NCBI RefSeq assembly: GCF_003355475.1
Contig: NZ_CP031356.1
Location: 2,852,001-2,916,000 of the forward strand
DNA length: 64,000 bases
Direction of reading: 5' to 3'
Source of the DNA: Brachybacterium saurashtrense
Lineage (GTDB): Bacteria; Actinomycetota; Actinomycetes; Actinomycetales; Dermabacteraceae
Below are positions 34,314 to 43,419 of the stretch, piece by piece (positions within the stretch are counted from its first letter, which is position 1; every line of letters starts with the position of its first letter). The notes under the pieces were generated by a model. The model was given only the letters and a program-made list of their open reading frames with translations. It was not told where the DNA came from and did not search any database. The translations under genes were made by a program, and so were the position numbers.

Positions 34314-35769
34314 CCCGCCCGATCAGCGGGGTGGGGGTGGTGGTGCGGCTGGTGCCGGAGTGGCCTGTCCAGCGCACTCGGTGACCGGGCGCGTGCGGGT
34401 CCCGCACCCGCTGCACCGATCGGGTGCTGGTCTCCTTGGTGTTGCAGTGCGCGCAGAGCCCCTCACCGTTGTCGAGGCTGGTGGCGCCGCCCTGGGCGAC
34501 GGGCACGATGTGGTCGCCGTGCCGCACCGCGGCGTTGCAGAACGGACCGCGGCAGGTGGTGTCCCGCCAGGTCAGGAAGCGTCTCATGGCCGGCGGGAAG
34601 GTGCGGGCGGTGGAGTCCATCGCCACCAGCTCACCGGTGGTGGGGTGCGTGTAGAGGCGGCGGAGCGTGGCGCGCACGGCGTCGCCGTCCTCGCCGAAGG
34701 GGTCGTCCTCAGGGCGTCGCGGGGCCGTGGTCGCGGCGCGCAGCTGCTCCCGCACGGCCTCGGCGGGCACGGCGCCGTAGCCCTCGAGGTGGGCGACATC
34801 CCCCGCGTCCGGGCAGAAAAGGGCACGGTCGGTGATGAGCACGCCCACGTCGAGGACGACCGGCTCCGCGGCGCCGTCCCCGCGCCCCAGGAGGAGCTCG
34901 GTGAAGGCGTCGGCCATGACGGCGCCGTGCCCGTCCCTGCCTCCGGCGGCGCGTCGACGCTCGGCCTCCAGGGAGAGCCGTTTGTGGATCCGGCGGGCGT
35001 CGATCGCGGTGATCTTCGCGCTGAGCGTGGCCATCCCGTGCCGGCCCGGGGTCAGGGTCACGTGGCGCTGAGCGCGGGCGCGTCGGTGCCGGAGCGCCTC
35101 GCCCTCGGGGTCGAGCTCTCCGGCGATCGTCGCGACCGCGTCCTTCCAGCGGCGGGCCCCGGCGCCGTCGAAGTCGGCCAGCCGCTCTCCCAGCACGCCG
35201 TCCACCGCGCGGGCGAGGTCCGGGTCGAGCACCGCGGCGGCGTCGGCCACGGCGTAGACGGCATCGCTGGCGACCTGCCCGGTGCGCAGGGCGTCCATCA
35301 TGCGCGGGAGCGTGTCGACCAGGCGCTGCGCGGAGGCGAGGGTGCGCCCGGCCCTGTGGGGCGAGCACCGGGTGAGCAGGGTGAGATCCTTCGCGGTGGC
35401 ACGGTCGGCGAGCTCGTCGGTAGCGGTGCGGGAGGGCTCCGCGCCACCCTCGTGCGCCGCGTCGTCCCGCGCGGCGGCGTACCGCTCCCGGCGCGTCACG
35501 TCCCGCAGCGCGATCACCGCGCGTGCCTCGAGAGCTTCCATCGCGCCCGCGCACCGCTGCAGGGCGCCGAGCAGGTGGGTGAACTCGGCCCGCTCGCCGC
35601 CGTCGACGTCGAACGCCGTGCCCGGATCCCCGGCGACCTCCTGCACGAGAAACGCGAGATCACCGAGCGCCTCGGCGAGCGCCCGCGGCCCGCCCTCGCG
35701 CAGCGCGGCCAGGAACGCCTGGGGCGACGGCTCGTCCCCAGGGCTCACGGTGCGCGGCTGACTGCTCAT
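34117..35769 (-). CDS. DUF222 / HNH endonuclease domain protein (13E12 repeat family)
   Basis: A 550-residue protein. A long helical DUF222 region (about 30-380) is followed by an HNH domain: CRGPFCNAAVRHGDHIVP, then SLDNGEGLCAHCNTKE, with two Cys pairs for structural zinc and the His of DHIVP. Such proteins are abundant, multicopy and poorly understood in actinobacteria. After the HNH domain about 65 Pro/Asp/Glu-rich residues (TPPRRPPEPEPPAPPPPDPR) extend the frame 197 bases into the 3' end of the opposing kinase gene. ATG 35769 (MSSQPRTV) was chosen as the first residue of the conserved portion. Confidence 0.87.
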   Translation of the reverse strand: MSSQPRTVSPGDEPSPQAFLAALREGGPRALAEALGDLAFLVQEVAGDPGTAFDVDGGERAEFTHLLGALQRCAGAMEALEARAVIALRDVTRRERYAAARDDAAHEGGAEPSRTATDELADRATAKDLTLLTRCSPHRAGRTLASAQRLVDTLPRMMDALRTGQVASDAVYAVADAAAVLDPDLARAVDGVLGERLADFDGAGARRWKDAVATIAGELDPEGEALRHRRARAQRHVTLTPGRHGMATLSAKITAIDARRIHKRLSLEAERRRAAGGRDGHGAVMADAFTELLLGRGDGAAEPVVLDVGVLITDRALFCPDAGDVAHLEGYGAVPAEAVREQLRAATTAPRRPEDDPFGEDGDAVRATLRRLYTHPTTGELVAMDSTARTFPPAMRRFLTWRDTTCRGPFCNAAVRHGDHIVPVAQGGATSLDNGEGLCAHCNTKETSTRSVQRVRDPHAPGHRVRWTGHSGTSRTTTPTPLIGRVTPPRRPPEPEPPAPPPPDPRPPGTAPPAHSGPAATDAPDADPDPPEPPSARRSDPDDPADAPDR

Positions 35770-35931
35770 GCACCCATCGTTCCCGCCGGTGAGGTGCAGG
35801 AGAAGGGCGACGGTACCACTGTGGACGGGGCCGGGATGGGGAGGGGAGGTCGAGGGGCGGCGACGGCGGTATCGGGTCAGCAGCCGGCGCGCAGTCACCC
35901 CCTGCCCAGGCCCGCGCACCACAATGGCCCC

Positions 35932-36468
35932 ATGACCACTCTCGCCGACCTCACCGCCACCGCCCTCTCCGGCCGGGACCAGGACCTCTCCGAGCACCTG
36001 GGATCCGTCGTGCTGGTGGTGAACACCGCCAGCAAGTGCGGGCTCACCCCGCAGTACGCCGGCCTGCAGGCGCTCCACGAGCGCTTCTCGGCGCAAGGGC
36101 TGACCGTGCTCGGCTTCCCCTGCGACCAGTTCATGCACCAGGAGCCCGGCACGGAGGCCGAGATCTCCGAGTTCTGCCAGGTCAACTACGGAGTCACCTT
36201 CCCGATGTTCGCGAAGATCGAGGTGAACGGCGAGGGCGCGCATCCGCTGTACCAGTGGCTGACCGGTCCCCATGCCGGCGCCGCCGCGGCCTCGCGCTCC
36301 GGCGCCGACACCACGAGCGCCGACGGGATCCCCGCCGGCGACATCGAGTGGAACTTCGCGAAGTTCCTGCTGGGCCGCGACGGCACGGTGCTGCGCCGCT
36401 ACGCGCCGCAGGTGGAGCCGGCCGACCTCGCCGAGGACATCGCGCAGGCGCTCAGCGCCACCGCCTGA
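35932..36468 (+). CDS. Glutathione peroxidase family (thiol peroxidase)
   Basis: A 178-residue thioredoxin-fold peroxidase. LVVNTASKCGLTPQYAGLQ holds the peroxidatic Cys36 (Cys, not Sec), GFPCDQFMHQEPG the second motif (Asp replaces the usual Asn of FPCNQF), and IEWNFAKFLLGRDG the Trp-Asn pair. Bacterial members generally use thioredoxin rather than glutathione, which actinobacteria lack. A Gly/Ala/Ser insertion occurs near residue 118. ATG 35932 lies soon after CACAAT; the transcript may be leaderless. Confidence 0.92.
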   Translation: MTTLADLTATALSGRDQDLSEHLGSVVLVVNTASKCGLTPQYAGLQALHERFSAQGLTVLGFPCDQFMHQEPGTEAEISEFCQVNYGVTFPMFAKIEVNGEGAHPLYQWLTGPHAGAAAASRSGADTTSADGIPAGDIEWNFAKFLLGRDGTVLRRYAPQVEPADLAEDIAQALSATA

Positions 36469-36536
36469 CGGGCCCCGGCGTCACCGCCTGACAGTGCGCC
36501 GCGCCGGGCCCGACTGAGCGCAAGCCGCCGGCGCGC

Positions 36537-38381
36537 TCACCGACCGAGCGTCCACCCGTCGGCCACCACCTGGGCCCTGTCGCCCGCACGGTCCGTGTCC
36601 AGCAGGGTGCGGTGCCCGTCGAGCACCCGCAGCCGTGACACCCAGGCGCCGAGACCGCGCACGGCGCCGTCGGTGCTCAGCCGCAGCCGCACCTGCACCT
36701 CCCCGGTCAGCGGCGCGCCGCCGTCCGAGAGCGGGAAGCGGCCGTCCCACACGGCGCGCCGGCCCCAGCCGGTGATCTGCCCGTCCGGCACCTCCACCGG
36801 CTCCTCGTGCCGCGCCTGCAGGGTGCCCGGCAGGGGCAGCCAGGTCTCGCCCTCGTCGGCGGAGGCCTCGAGAACCAGCACGTCGTACGCCGTCTCGAGG
36901 TGCGCGAACAGGTCCGTGCGCAGCTCCGCGCCGCCGTCGCCCACGTCGAGGGCGAGGGTGAGGGTCGCGGTCGTCCCGTCCTCCTCGCCCGCATGCCAGC
37001 CGTCGCGGACCTCCCGGGGGACGATCCCGAGGGCGCGGGCCACGCAGGTGGAGACCTCGCGGCGGGTCACCGAGGTGGTGGACCACGCGCGGGTGGGGTG
37101 GACCGAGTTGGTCAGCAGCACCACGATCGTGTCGGTGAGCGGGTCGATCACCAGCGAGGTGCCGGTGAAACCGGTGTGCGCGCCGCTGTACGGGCTGGTG
37201 AGCCCGGCGTGGTAGTACCAGGCCTCGAGCTCGGGGCCGAGCCCGCGGCGCGCGCCCGGCACTCCGGTGATCTCCGCGATCCGGTCGGTGAACATCTGCT
37301 CGACGGTCTCCGCCTCGAGGATGCGGGCGTTCCCGTAGCGGCCGCCGCCCAGGAACATTTGCCCGAACACGGCCAGGTCGCGGGCAGTGGAGAACACGCC
37401 GGCGTGCCCCGCCACCCCGCCGAGCGAGTACGCGTTCTCGTCGTGCACGTGGCCGTGCACGAGATAGCCGTAGTAGTCGATGTACTCGGTCGCCGCGATG
37501 CGGGGCTTCCACGACGCGGGCGGGTTGTAGGTGGTGTCCTCCATGCCCAGCGGCGCGACGATGTGCTCGTGGACGTACTCGTCCAGCCCCTGCCCGGAGA
37601 GCTTCTCGACGATCAGCCCCAGGGTGATCAGCCCCAGGTCCGAGTACACGTACTCGGTGCCGGGGGCGGCGTTCGGCGCGACCGTGAGCACGGCATCGAG
37701 CCGCGAGGGGACGTCGGGGTGGGCCGAGTACAGGTTGATGAACGCGGGCAGCCCGCCCACGTGGGTGAGCAGGTGCTGCACGGTCACCTCGCCCTTGCCG
37801 TTCTCCGCGAAGCGCGGCAGGTGGTCGGCGACCTTGTCGTCCAGGCCCAGCAGCCCCTTCTCGACGTGCTGCATCACGGCGGTGGCGGTGAAGATCTTCG
37901 AGATCGAGGCGAGGTCGTAGACGGTGTCGGTGCGGGAGGGGATCCGCTGCTCCTCGGGCAGCTGCGTGGTGGCGTCCTGCCAGCGCAGCGCGTACCCGTC
38001 GGCGTGCTCGTAGGCGATCCCGGCCTGCGAGGCGACCAGCACGGAGGCGCCGGAGAAGCGGGGCGGATCGTGCTCCAGCCCGTCGCGCACGATGTCGGGG
38101 ATCCGTGCGAGCTCGTCGGCGTCGAGGCCGACGGCGCCCGGCCGCTGCTCCCGCAGGGTGCGGCCGGAGCCGCGGCGGGCCCAGGGACCGGCGTGGGGGC
38201 CGCCGCGCCGCCAGTCCGGGGCGGCACCGGCGGCCTCTCCGGTCGCGGCGTCGGCGGCGCCGTCGGGGGTGCCGTCCTCGCCCGGGGAGGGCTCCCCGGC
38301 GGCGTGGGCGAGGGCGGGGAAGCCCGCGGCGGCGAGCGCGGTCGCGGCGAGGCCGGTGCGGCGGGTGATCAGGGGGTCCAT
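36537..38381 (-). CDS. Exported beta-lactamase-fold serine hydrolase
   Basis: A 614-residue protein with a twin-arginine-like leader (MDPLITRRTGLAATALAAAG, cleavage after AHA near residue 27). The class C/esterase fold spans about 90-470: the nucleophile motif S-x-x-K is Ser159-Ile-Ser-Lys162 (YDLASISKIFTATAVMQ), YVYSDLG is the Tyr motif (YxN with Asp), and SGAHTGFTGTSLVID replaces KTG with HTG. A beta-rich domain of about 140 residues follows. Members include penicillin-binding-like carboxypeptidases and esterases; the substrate is not clear. Confidence 0.87.
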   Translation of the reverse strand: MDPLITRRTGLAATALAAAGFPALAHAAGEPSPGEDGTPDGAADAATGEAAGAAPDWRRGGPHAGPWARRGSGRTLREQRPGAVGLDADELARIPDIVRDGLEHDPPRFSGASVLVASQAGIAYEHADGYALRWQDATTQLPEEQRIPSRTDTVYDLASISKIFTATAVMQHVEKGLLGLDDKVADHLPRFAENGKGEVTVQHLLTHVGGLPAFINLYSAHPDVPSRLDAVLTVAPNAAPGTEYVYSDLGLITLGLIVEKLSGQGLDEYVHEHIVAPLGMEDTTYNPPASWKPRIAATEYIDYYGYLVHGHVHDENAYSLGGVAGHAGVFSTARDLAVFGQMFLGGGRYGNARILEAETVEQMFTDRIAEITGVPGARRGLGPELEAWYYHAGLTSPYSGAHTGFTGTSLVIDPLTDTIVVLLTNSVHPTRAWSTTSVTRREVSTCVARALGIVPREVRDGWHAGEEDGTTATLTLALDVGDGGAELRTDLFAHLETAYDVLVLEASADEGETWLPLPGTLQARHEEPVEVPDGQITGWGRRAVWDGRFPLSDGGAPLTGEVQVRLRLSTDGAVRGLGAWVSRLRVLDGHRTLLDTDRAGDRAQVVADGWTLGR

Positions 38382-38465
38382 GAGGCTCCTTCTCTCCGGC
38401 GCGCGGCGATGCGCACCGCCCGCCACGCTAGCCACCCCGCCGCGCCGTGGGCAAGGAAGCGCTGG

Positions 38466-39188
38466 TCAGCGCGGCGGGGCGTGCCCCGGCACGGCCGCGC
38501 GCGCCTGCCGCGTCTCGCGGATCCCGAGGATCAGCACCACCACTCCGGCCACCATCATCACCAGCCGCGCGATCTGGACCACCGAGTCGAGCACGGACAG
38601 CACCGTGGCGAACGCGCCGACGCCGTCGGGCAGCCCCGAGGGGTCGCCGGTGACGGAGAACGACACCACCAGGCCCAGCACGGACGCGGCCAGCACCAAC
38701 GCCGCGCCGACGCGCAGCCTCCCCTCCCCCTTGACCACCACGACGATCGCGAGCACGAACGCGGCGAGGGACAGGCCGATGGTCAGCAGCGCGACCGCGA
38801 CGATCACCAGCGTGAGCACCAGGTAGGCGGCGATCATGCCCTCGCCCGTCGGGTCCACCTCCAGGGAGCCCAGCGCGAACAGGGCCCCGAGCGCGCTGAC
38901 CACGGAGAACAGCACCGCCGCCAGCGTGACCACCACCAGGGCGACGGCGGGTCGCACCGGGAGGTCGTACGGGCTCTTCGGACGCCGCGGCCCGGGTGCG
39001 CCGCCGGCCGGGGGCGGGCCCGGCGGGGGCTGGGGTGCACCGGGCGGGGGCGGGTAGGTGCCCGACGGGGGCTGGTGGCCGCCCCACGAGGGCTGATGAC
39101 CGCCCGACGGGGGCTGCGCGCCCGACGAGGGCTGATGGCCGTTCGACGGGGGCGGGGGCGCGCCGTAGGGCGACTGCGCGTGATTCAT
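38466..39188 (-). CDS. Four-helix membrane protein with Pro/Gly-rich N-terminus
   Basis: A 240-residue protein. The first 75 residues are PPSGGHQP-type repeats, predicted disordered and cytoplasmic; four helices follow (VALVVVTLAAVLFSVVSALG, VLTLVIVAVALLTIGLSLAA, and two more), ending in RETRQARAAVPGHAPPR. The ATG overlaps the peptidase stop by four bases (ATGA), so the two are translationally coupled. No family assigned. Confidence 0.72.
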   Translation of the reverse strand: MNHAQSPYGAPPPPSNGHQPSSGAQPPSGGHQPSWGGHQPPSGTYPPPPGAPQPPPGPPPAGGAPGPRRPKSPYDLPVRPAVALVVVTLAAVLFSVVSALGALFALGSLEVDPTGEGMIAAYLVLTLVIVAVALLTIGLSLAAFVLAIVVVVKGEGRLRVGAALVLAASVLGLVVSFSVTGDPSGLPDGVGAFATVLSVLDSVVQIARLVMMVAGVVVLILGIRETRQARAAVPGHAPPR

Positions 39189-41284
39189 GCCCGGCCCCCG
39201 TCCCGTCGCAGCTCCAGCACCGGCACGCAGGCCGGACTGAAGCCGAGCACCTGCCCGTAGAAGGACAGCGACGCCTCGATCGCGCGGATGATCGTCTCAG
39301 CCTTGCGGAAGCCGTGCTGCTCGCCCTCGAACAGGAGGTAGGCGTGCGGGATGCCCTTGGCGGCGAGCGCGTCGCGGAACAGCTCGGACTGGCTGGGCGG
39401 CACGATCCTGTCCTCGTCGCCCTGCAGCAGCAGCACCGGCACCTCGAGCTCGTCCACGTGGCTGAGCGGCGCCCGCTCCACGTAGAGGTCCCGCCTCTCC
39501 GGATACGGGCCGACGAGCCCGTCGATGTATCGCGACTCGAAGTCGTGGGTGTCCAGGCGAAACGCCTCCAGTTCGGCCACGCCGAAGCTGGAGACGCCGG
39601 CGGCGAAGGCGTCGGTGCGGGTGAGGCAGGCCAGGGTGGTCCAGCCGCCGGCGCTGCCGCCCTCGATCGCGAGCCGGTCCCCGTCGGCGATCCCCTCGGC
39701 GACCAGGTGCTCCATCACCGCGACCGTGTCCTGCACGTCCACGACGCCCCACTGCCCTCGCAGACGGTTGCGGTAGGCGCGGCCGTAGCCGCTGGAGCCG
39801 CCGTAGTTCACCACCACCACGCCCAGGCCGCGGGAGGTGTAGTAGGCGACCGGCAGGGAGAGCACCGGCGCCACGTGCGCGGTGGGCCCGCCGTGCACCT
39901 GCGCGATGAACGGCGGCAGCTCGCCCTCGCGGCCCGCGAAGCCCTCCTGGCGGGGTCGATGCACGATCGCGTGGACCACGCCGCCGTCCGGCAGCGGCAC
40001 CTCGATGCTCTCCCCCTCGGGCAGGAGGCCCGGATCGGGGGCGTCGTCCCGGGAGGAGCGCAGCACCGTCAGCGGGGACAGGACGGGACCGTCGAGGTCG
40101 AGCCGGGCGAGGTGGAGCGCCGAGAACTGCGTGGGCGAGGCACCGGCGAGCACCAGCAGGCCGTCCTCGCGCAGCGTCGCGGCGCCGATCTGCGTGAGCG
40201 GGCAGTCCAGCGCCGTGAGCTCGCCCGTGCTGATCCGCAGCACGGACAGGGAGGTCGCGGCGCGTCCGTGCTGCACCAGGGCACGGTCCGGATCGAGCAC
40301 CTGGTACCAGGTGCTGCCCAGCGTCCACAGCGGGCCGGCGAACTCCTCGTCCCGCTCTAGCACCTGCCGGGAGCCGTCGGCCCGCGACCACACCCACGGG
40401 TTCCACCAGCCGGAGCTGTCCGCGAGGAACATCAGGCGCTCCTCGTCGAGCCACTCGGGCTGCAGCACGGAGACGTCGGCGCCGCCGGCGAGGATCTCGC
40501 CCTCCCCGGCGCTGCCGTGCATCAGCGGGGCGAGGTGCAGCTCGGTGCCGTCCCACGGCATCTGCGGATGCTCCCAGCTGATCCAGGCGAGCTGCGTGCC
40601 GTCCGGGCTCACCCGCGGATGCGCGACGAAGCGGGAGGAGGGGGTGACGCGGCGCAGCGCGGAGGGATCCTCTGCCGCGGAGCCGTCCAGCGGCACCTGG
40701 CAGATGTAGCGCTCTATGTGCGGGGCGCCGTCCGCGTCGGTGCGCGGGCCGTCCTCGCCGCCGGTGTGGTCCTCGCACACCCACCACACCTCCACGGTGC
40801 CGTCGGGCGCCGTGACCACGGTGGGCTCCGCCCAGCGCAGCGAGGGGCCGTGCGCGGACCCCACCTCGGGGCCGACAGGGGTGAGCGGGCGGGGCTGCTC
40901 CCCCTCGCGCATCGCATGCACGCGCTGGTCGGCGAAGTTCACGAACACCACCAGCGGAGCGAGCTCCTCGTGCGCCTCGGCGCCGGGCTCCGGCCGTGCG
41001 CCGGGGACCACCGTCCAGCTCGCCCCGCCGTACTCGTGCACCCGCGAGCGGGCGTTGAACGGGGCGGGCAGCACGGTGACCGTCTCCGCCGGCGGCTCCT
41101 CCCCGAGGCCGACGGGACCCGCGGTGCGCACAATCGCCTGGCGACCGCCCTCGGTGGCGATCCCCTCCGTCCACCACACCTCCTCGCCCACCGGGAGCGG
41201 GGCGCCCAGACGGGTGCCGCCGGTGGCGAGCTGCTTCGCGGTGAGGGACGAGGGCCAGGAGCCGTACGGGAGTGTGGTGACCAT
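39185..41284 (-). CDS. S9 family prolyl oligopeptidase
   Basis: A 699-residue cytoplasmic peptidase: an N-terminal beta-propeller (about 1-420) and an alpha/beta-hydrolase domain. The catalytic Ser lies in IEGGSAGGWTTLACL, the Asp in LLLQGDEDRIVPPSQS, and the His in FEGEQHGFRKAE. It probably cleaves short peptides, as acylaminoacyl peptidases do. TACGCT ends six bases before ATG 41284, indicating a leaderless start. The proline-rich membrane protein is coupled downstream. Confidence 0.93.
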   Translation of the reverse strand: MVTTLPYGSWPSSLTAKQLATGGTRLGAPLPVGEEVWWTEGIATEGGRQAIVRTAGPVGLGEEPPAETVTVLPAPFNARSRVHEYGGASWTVVPGARPEPGAEAHEELAPLVVFVNFADQRVHAMREGEQPRPLTPVGPEVGSAHGPSLRWAEPTVVTAPDGTVEVWWVCEDHTGGEDGPRTDADGAPHIERYICQVPLDGSAAEDPSALRRVTPSSRFVAHPRVSPDGTQLAWISWEHPQMPWDGTELHLAPLMHGSAGEGEILAGGADVSVLQPEWLDEERLMFLADSSGWWNPWVWSRADGSRQVLERDEEFAGPLWTLGSTWYQVLDPDRALVQHGRAATSLSVLRISTGELTALDCPLTQIGAATLREDGLLVLAGASPTQFSALHLARLDLDGPVLSPLTVLRSSRDDAPDPGLLPEGESIEVPLPDGGVVHAIVHRPRQEGFAGREGELPPFIAQVHGGPTAHVAPVLSLPVAYYTSRGLGVVVVNYGGSSGYGRAYRNRLRGQWGVVDVQDTVAVMEHLVAEGIADGDRLAIEGGSAGGWTTLACLTRTDAFAAGVSSFGVAELEAFRLDTHDFESRYIDGLVGPYPERRDLYVERAPLSHVDELEVPVLLLQGDEDRIVPPSQSELFRDALAAKGIPHAYLLFEGEQHGFRKAETIIRAIEASLSFYGQVLGFSPACVPVLELRRDGGRA

Positions 41285-41350
41285 GAGGCCAGCGTAGGCA
41301 GTGGGCGGGGTGGGCGGGTCGGGAACGGGCGGTGGTGTGGACGGGTGGTG

Positions 41351-41382
41351 GTGTGGACGGGACGTCGGTTCCGCGTCCACAC
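41351..41382 (-). terminator. Hairpin after the GntR gene
   Basis: GTGTGGACG (41351-41359) pairs with CGTCCACAC (41374-41382), 19 bases after the GntR stop. Just outside it, GGTGGTGTGGACGGG is repeated with 15-base spacing at 41331 and 41346. Confidence 0.6.
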
Positions 41383-41400
41383 GGCCGCGCCCCTGCATCG

Positions 41401-41748
41401 TCACCACGAACTGCGCAGCACCCGCAGCGCGTCCTCGAGCGAGAGGCCCTCGTCGCGCGCGGTGCTCGCCAGATGCCGCGCCGCCTGCGCGACGGTCGAG
41501 GAGACCGGGGCCGCCTCGTCGCTGACCCGGGTGCCCGAGCCGACCCGGGTCACGAGGAGTCCGTCGGCCTCCAGCGAGCGGTAGGCCTTCGCCACGGTGC
41601 CGGGGGCGACGGCGAGGTCGGCGGCGAGCTGACGGACCGAGGGCAGGCGCTCGCCCCGGCCCAGCCGACCCGTGGTGATCAGGCCGCTGATCTGATCGTG
41701 GATCTGTCGGGCGGGGCTCCCGCCCTCCGGGGTCACGCTGAGGATCAC
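41401..41748 (-). CDS. YtrA-type GntR-family transcriptional regulator
   Basis: A 115-residue protein, the short YtrA subfamily: a winged helix-turn-helix (RLPSVRQLAADLAVAPGTVAKAYRSLEADGLLVTRVGSGTRVS) with a brief C-terminal dimerisation helix and no large effector domain. GTG 41748 overlaps the upstream membrane protein's stop by four bases (GTGA). YtrA members normally repress their own operon of membrane proteins. The long inverted repeat at 42679-42725 is the likely operator. Confidence 0.9.
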   Translation of the reverse strand: MILSVTPEGGSPARQIHDQISGLITTGRLGRGERLPSVRQLAADLAVAPGTVAKAYRSLEADGLLVTRVGSGTRVSDEAAPVSSTVAQAARHLASTARDEGLSLEDALRVLRSSW

Positions 41749-42665
41749 GACGGGACCGCACTGCGACGCGGGCGGGAGAGGGACGGCGCGGGCACGGCGG
41801 TCAGGGCCGTGAACGCCCACAGCGCGCAGCCTACGCACGCGGCCACCGCCGAGAGCACGTCGAGTGTGCCCGAGAGGGCGGCGAACGGCGTGCTGATCGA
41901 GAACCACCCTCGGTCACCGCCGGAGAAGGTGCCGGAGAGTCGCGAGGTGTTCGCCAGGGATCCCACGATCGTTCCCAGATGCAGCAGCAGCCCTCCGAGC
42001 GCGATCCGCGCGACGTTCGCGCTGCGCAGCCGGCGGTTCGCCGCGTCGGCAGGCTCCGCCTCGGCCAGCGGCGGGCGCGCGATCCCGGACAGGGCCCACC
42101 AGGTGGCCGCGCCCAGCGGCACCAGCAGCACCAGCGGGAGGGCGGAGCGATGCCATCCGTAGATGCCCGTGCCGAGCGTGCCCGAGCCGACGTCCACCAC
42201 GTAGCGGGTGTACTCGCCGTTCTCGTCCGGCCGGGAGGCCATGCCCGCGGCGAGCGTGGGCACGAGCACGAGCACGAGGGCGATGACGAGAGCGGCGAGC
42301 CAGCGGGCGTCGAGGAAGGTGCGCCAGGTCCGCGGCGCGAGGGATGCCCCCGTGGACGGCGCGCGGTGCGGGCGGACGGCGCCCAGCGCGACCAGGGCCA
42401 CCAGCCCGAGCACCAGCGGCAGCGCGTAGCGGGCCCCGAAGACGGCCGACCAGAGCTCGCGGGGCGCCTCGACCCACAGCGGCATCGCCCCGAGCACGGA
42501 GTACGCCGCCAGGAGCACCACGGCCCCTCCGGCCACCGCCGCCGTCACGGCACGGCCCGCCTCCAGCGCAGGGAGCCCGCGACGGCGCACCGTCCACGCG
42601 AGCGCGCCGAGCACGATCCCGGCCAGGGGCTTCCAGAGCAGCATCCCCAGCAGCGTCCAGGCCAT
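41745..42665 (-). CDS. Multipass membrane protein of a YtrA-type operon
   Basis: A 306-residue protein with about seven helices and no ATPase or transporter signature. It carries one polar stretch around residues 165-185 (GMASRPDENGEYTRYVVDVG). GGAGG precedes ATG 42665. It is the first gene of a two-gene unit with the GntR regulator. Other YtrA operons encode ABC transporters or membrane proteins for antibiotic-stress response, but no ABC component is present here. Confidence 0.75.
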   Translation of the reverse strand: MAWTLLGMLLWKPLAGIVLGALAWTVRRRGLPALEAGRAVTAAVAGGAVVLLAAYSVLGAMPLWVEAPRELWSAVFGARYALPLVLGLVALVALGAVRPHRAPSTGASLAPRTWRTFLDARWLAALVIALVLVLVPTLAAGMASRPDENGEYTRYVVDVGSGTLGTGIYGWHRSALPLVLLVPLGAATWWALSGIARPPLAEAEPADAANRRLRSANVARIALGGLLLHLGTIVGSLANTSRLSGTFSGGDRGWFSISTPFAALSGTLDVLSAVAACVGCALWAFTALTAVPAPSLSRPRRSAVPS

Positions 42666-42678
42666 GACGAACCTCCAC

Positions 42679-42725
42679 GGTGTACCAGTGAGTTGACACA
42701 CACCGTATCAGTCGCGTGGTACACC
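42679..42725. promoter_or_regulatory. Widely spaced inverted repeat, likely YtrA/GntR operator
   Basis: GGTGTACCA (42679-42687) and TGGTACACC (42717-42725) are perfect complements 29 bases apart, flanking the probable promoter (TACGGT on the minus strand at 42702-42707). GTGTAC-type arms are usual for YtrA regulators. Confidence 0.75.
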
Positions 42726-42766
42726 TGGGTGCATCGCCCAGGCCGTTGCCCCCGCAGCCTGCTCGC

Positions 42767-43162
42767 TCAGCGCTCCTCGCTGTGCGGCTCCTGCTCCCCC
42801 TCGCCCGGCGCCCGGGCGAGGTCCTGCGGGGCGGTGCGCGGGTCCACGGGCGAGCCGGAGAGGTAGGCCGCGCGCGCCAGCACGTTCGAGGCGATGGAGG
42901 AGACGATGATCAGCGCCAGCACGGTGAGCAGCGTCTTCACCAGCACGAAGGGGTCCAGCCCGGCGGTGCGGGTGTGCTGCAGGAAGGCGCCGATCACGAT
43001 CATCGGCAGGCCCAGGCCGGTGGCCGGGGAGAGCACATTGATGCGGCTGAAGGAATCGCGGGCGTGGAACATCGACAGCGCGGCGGTGAGCATCCAGAAC
43101 GCGCCGCCGATCAGCAGCACGCCGATCAGCGCGGTGAGGGCGAGGTCGAGCACGGGGTTCAT
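42767..43162 (-). CDS. mrpG: Mrp Na+/H+ antiporter subunit G
   Basis: A 131-residue three-helix protein (ALTALIGVLLIGGAFWMLTA, LGLPMIVIGAFLQH, LLTVLALIIVSSIASNVLARAAY) with the MnhG/MrpG arrangement. The DSFSRINVLSPATGLG segment is typical. It is the last gene of the mrp operon; its ATG overlaps the mrpF stop by four bases. The C-terminal tail is acidic. Confidence 0.92.
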   Translation of the reverse strand: MNPVLDLALTALIGVLLIGGAFWMLTAALSMFHARDSFSRINVLSPATGLGLPMIVIGAFLQHTRTAGLDPFVLVKTLLTVLALIIVSSIASNVLARAAYLSGSPVDPRTAPQDLARAPGEGEQEPHSEER

Positions 43163-43419
43163 CGGCGCCCCTTCGTGAGGATGCGGGCCAGGGCCACGGT
43201 GGCGAGGATCCCCAGCACGGACGCGATCAGCGCGGCGTCCACCGCCGCGGCGGAGGAGTTCACCAGGCCGATCAGCACCAGCACCCCGATGCCGGAGAAG
43301 AACACCAGATCGCCCACCACGGCGCGGCTTGCCGGATCCGGGGCGGTGGCCACCCGGAACAGGCCCACCAGGATCGCGGCGCCCAGCAGCGCCACGGCGG
43401 TCCACAGGATGATGGTCAT
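43159..43419 (-). CDS. mrpF: Mrp Na+/H+ antiporter subunit F
   Basis: An 86-residue three-helix protein (MTIILWTAVALLGAAILVGL, VVGDLVFFSGIGVLVLIGLV, AALIASVLGILATVALARIL) with the RVATAPDPASRAVVGD loop conserved in MrpF. The start overlaps the mrpE stop by four bases. Confidence 0.92.
   Translation of the reverse strand: MTIILWTAVALLGAAILVGLFRVATAPDPASRAVVGDLVFFSGIGVLVLIGLVNSSAAAVDAALIASVLGILATVALARILTKGRR

Noticed and set aside
34117..35769. Mobile element or homing endonuclease
   Set aside because: DUF222-HNH proteins are chromosomal multicopy genes; no terminal repeats, integrase or inserted host gene were seen.
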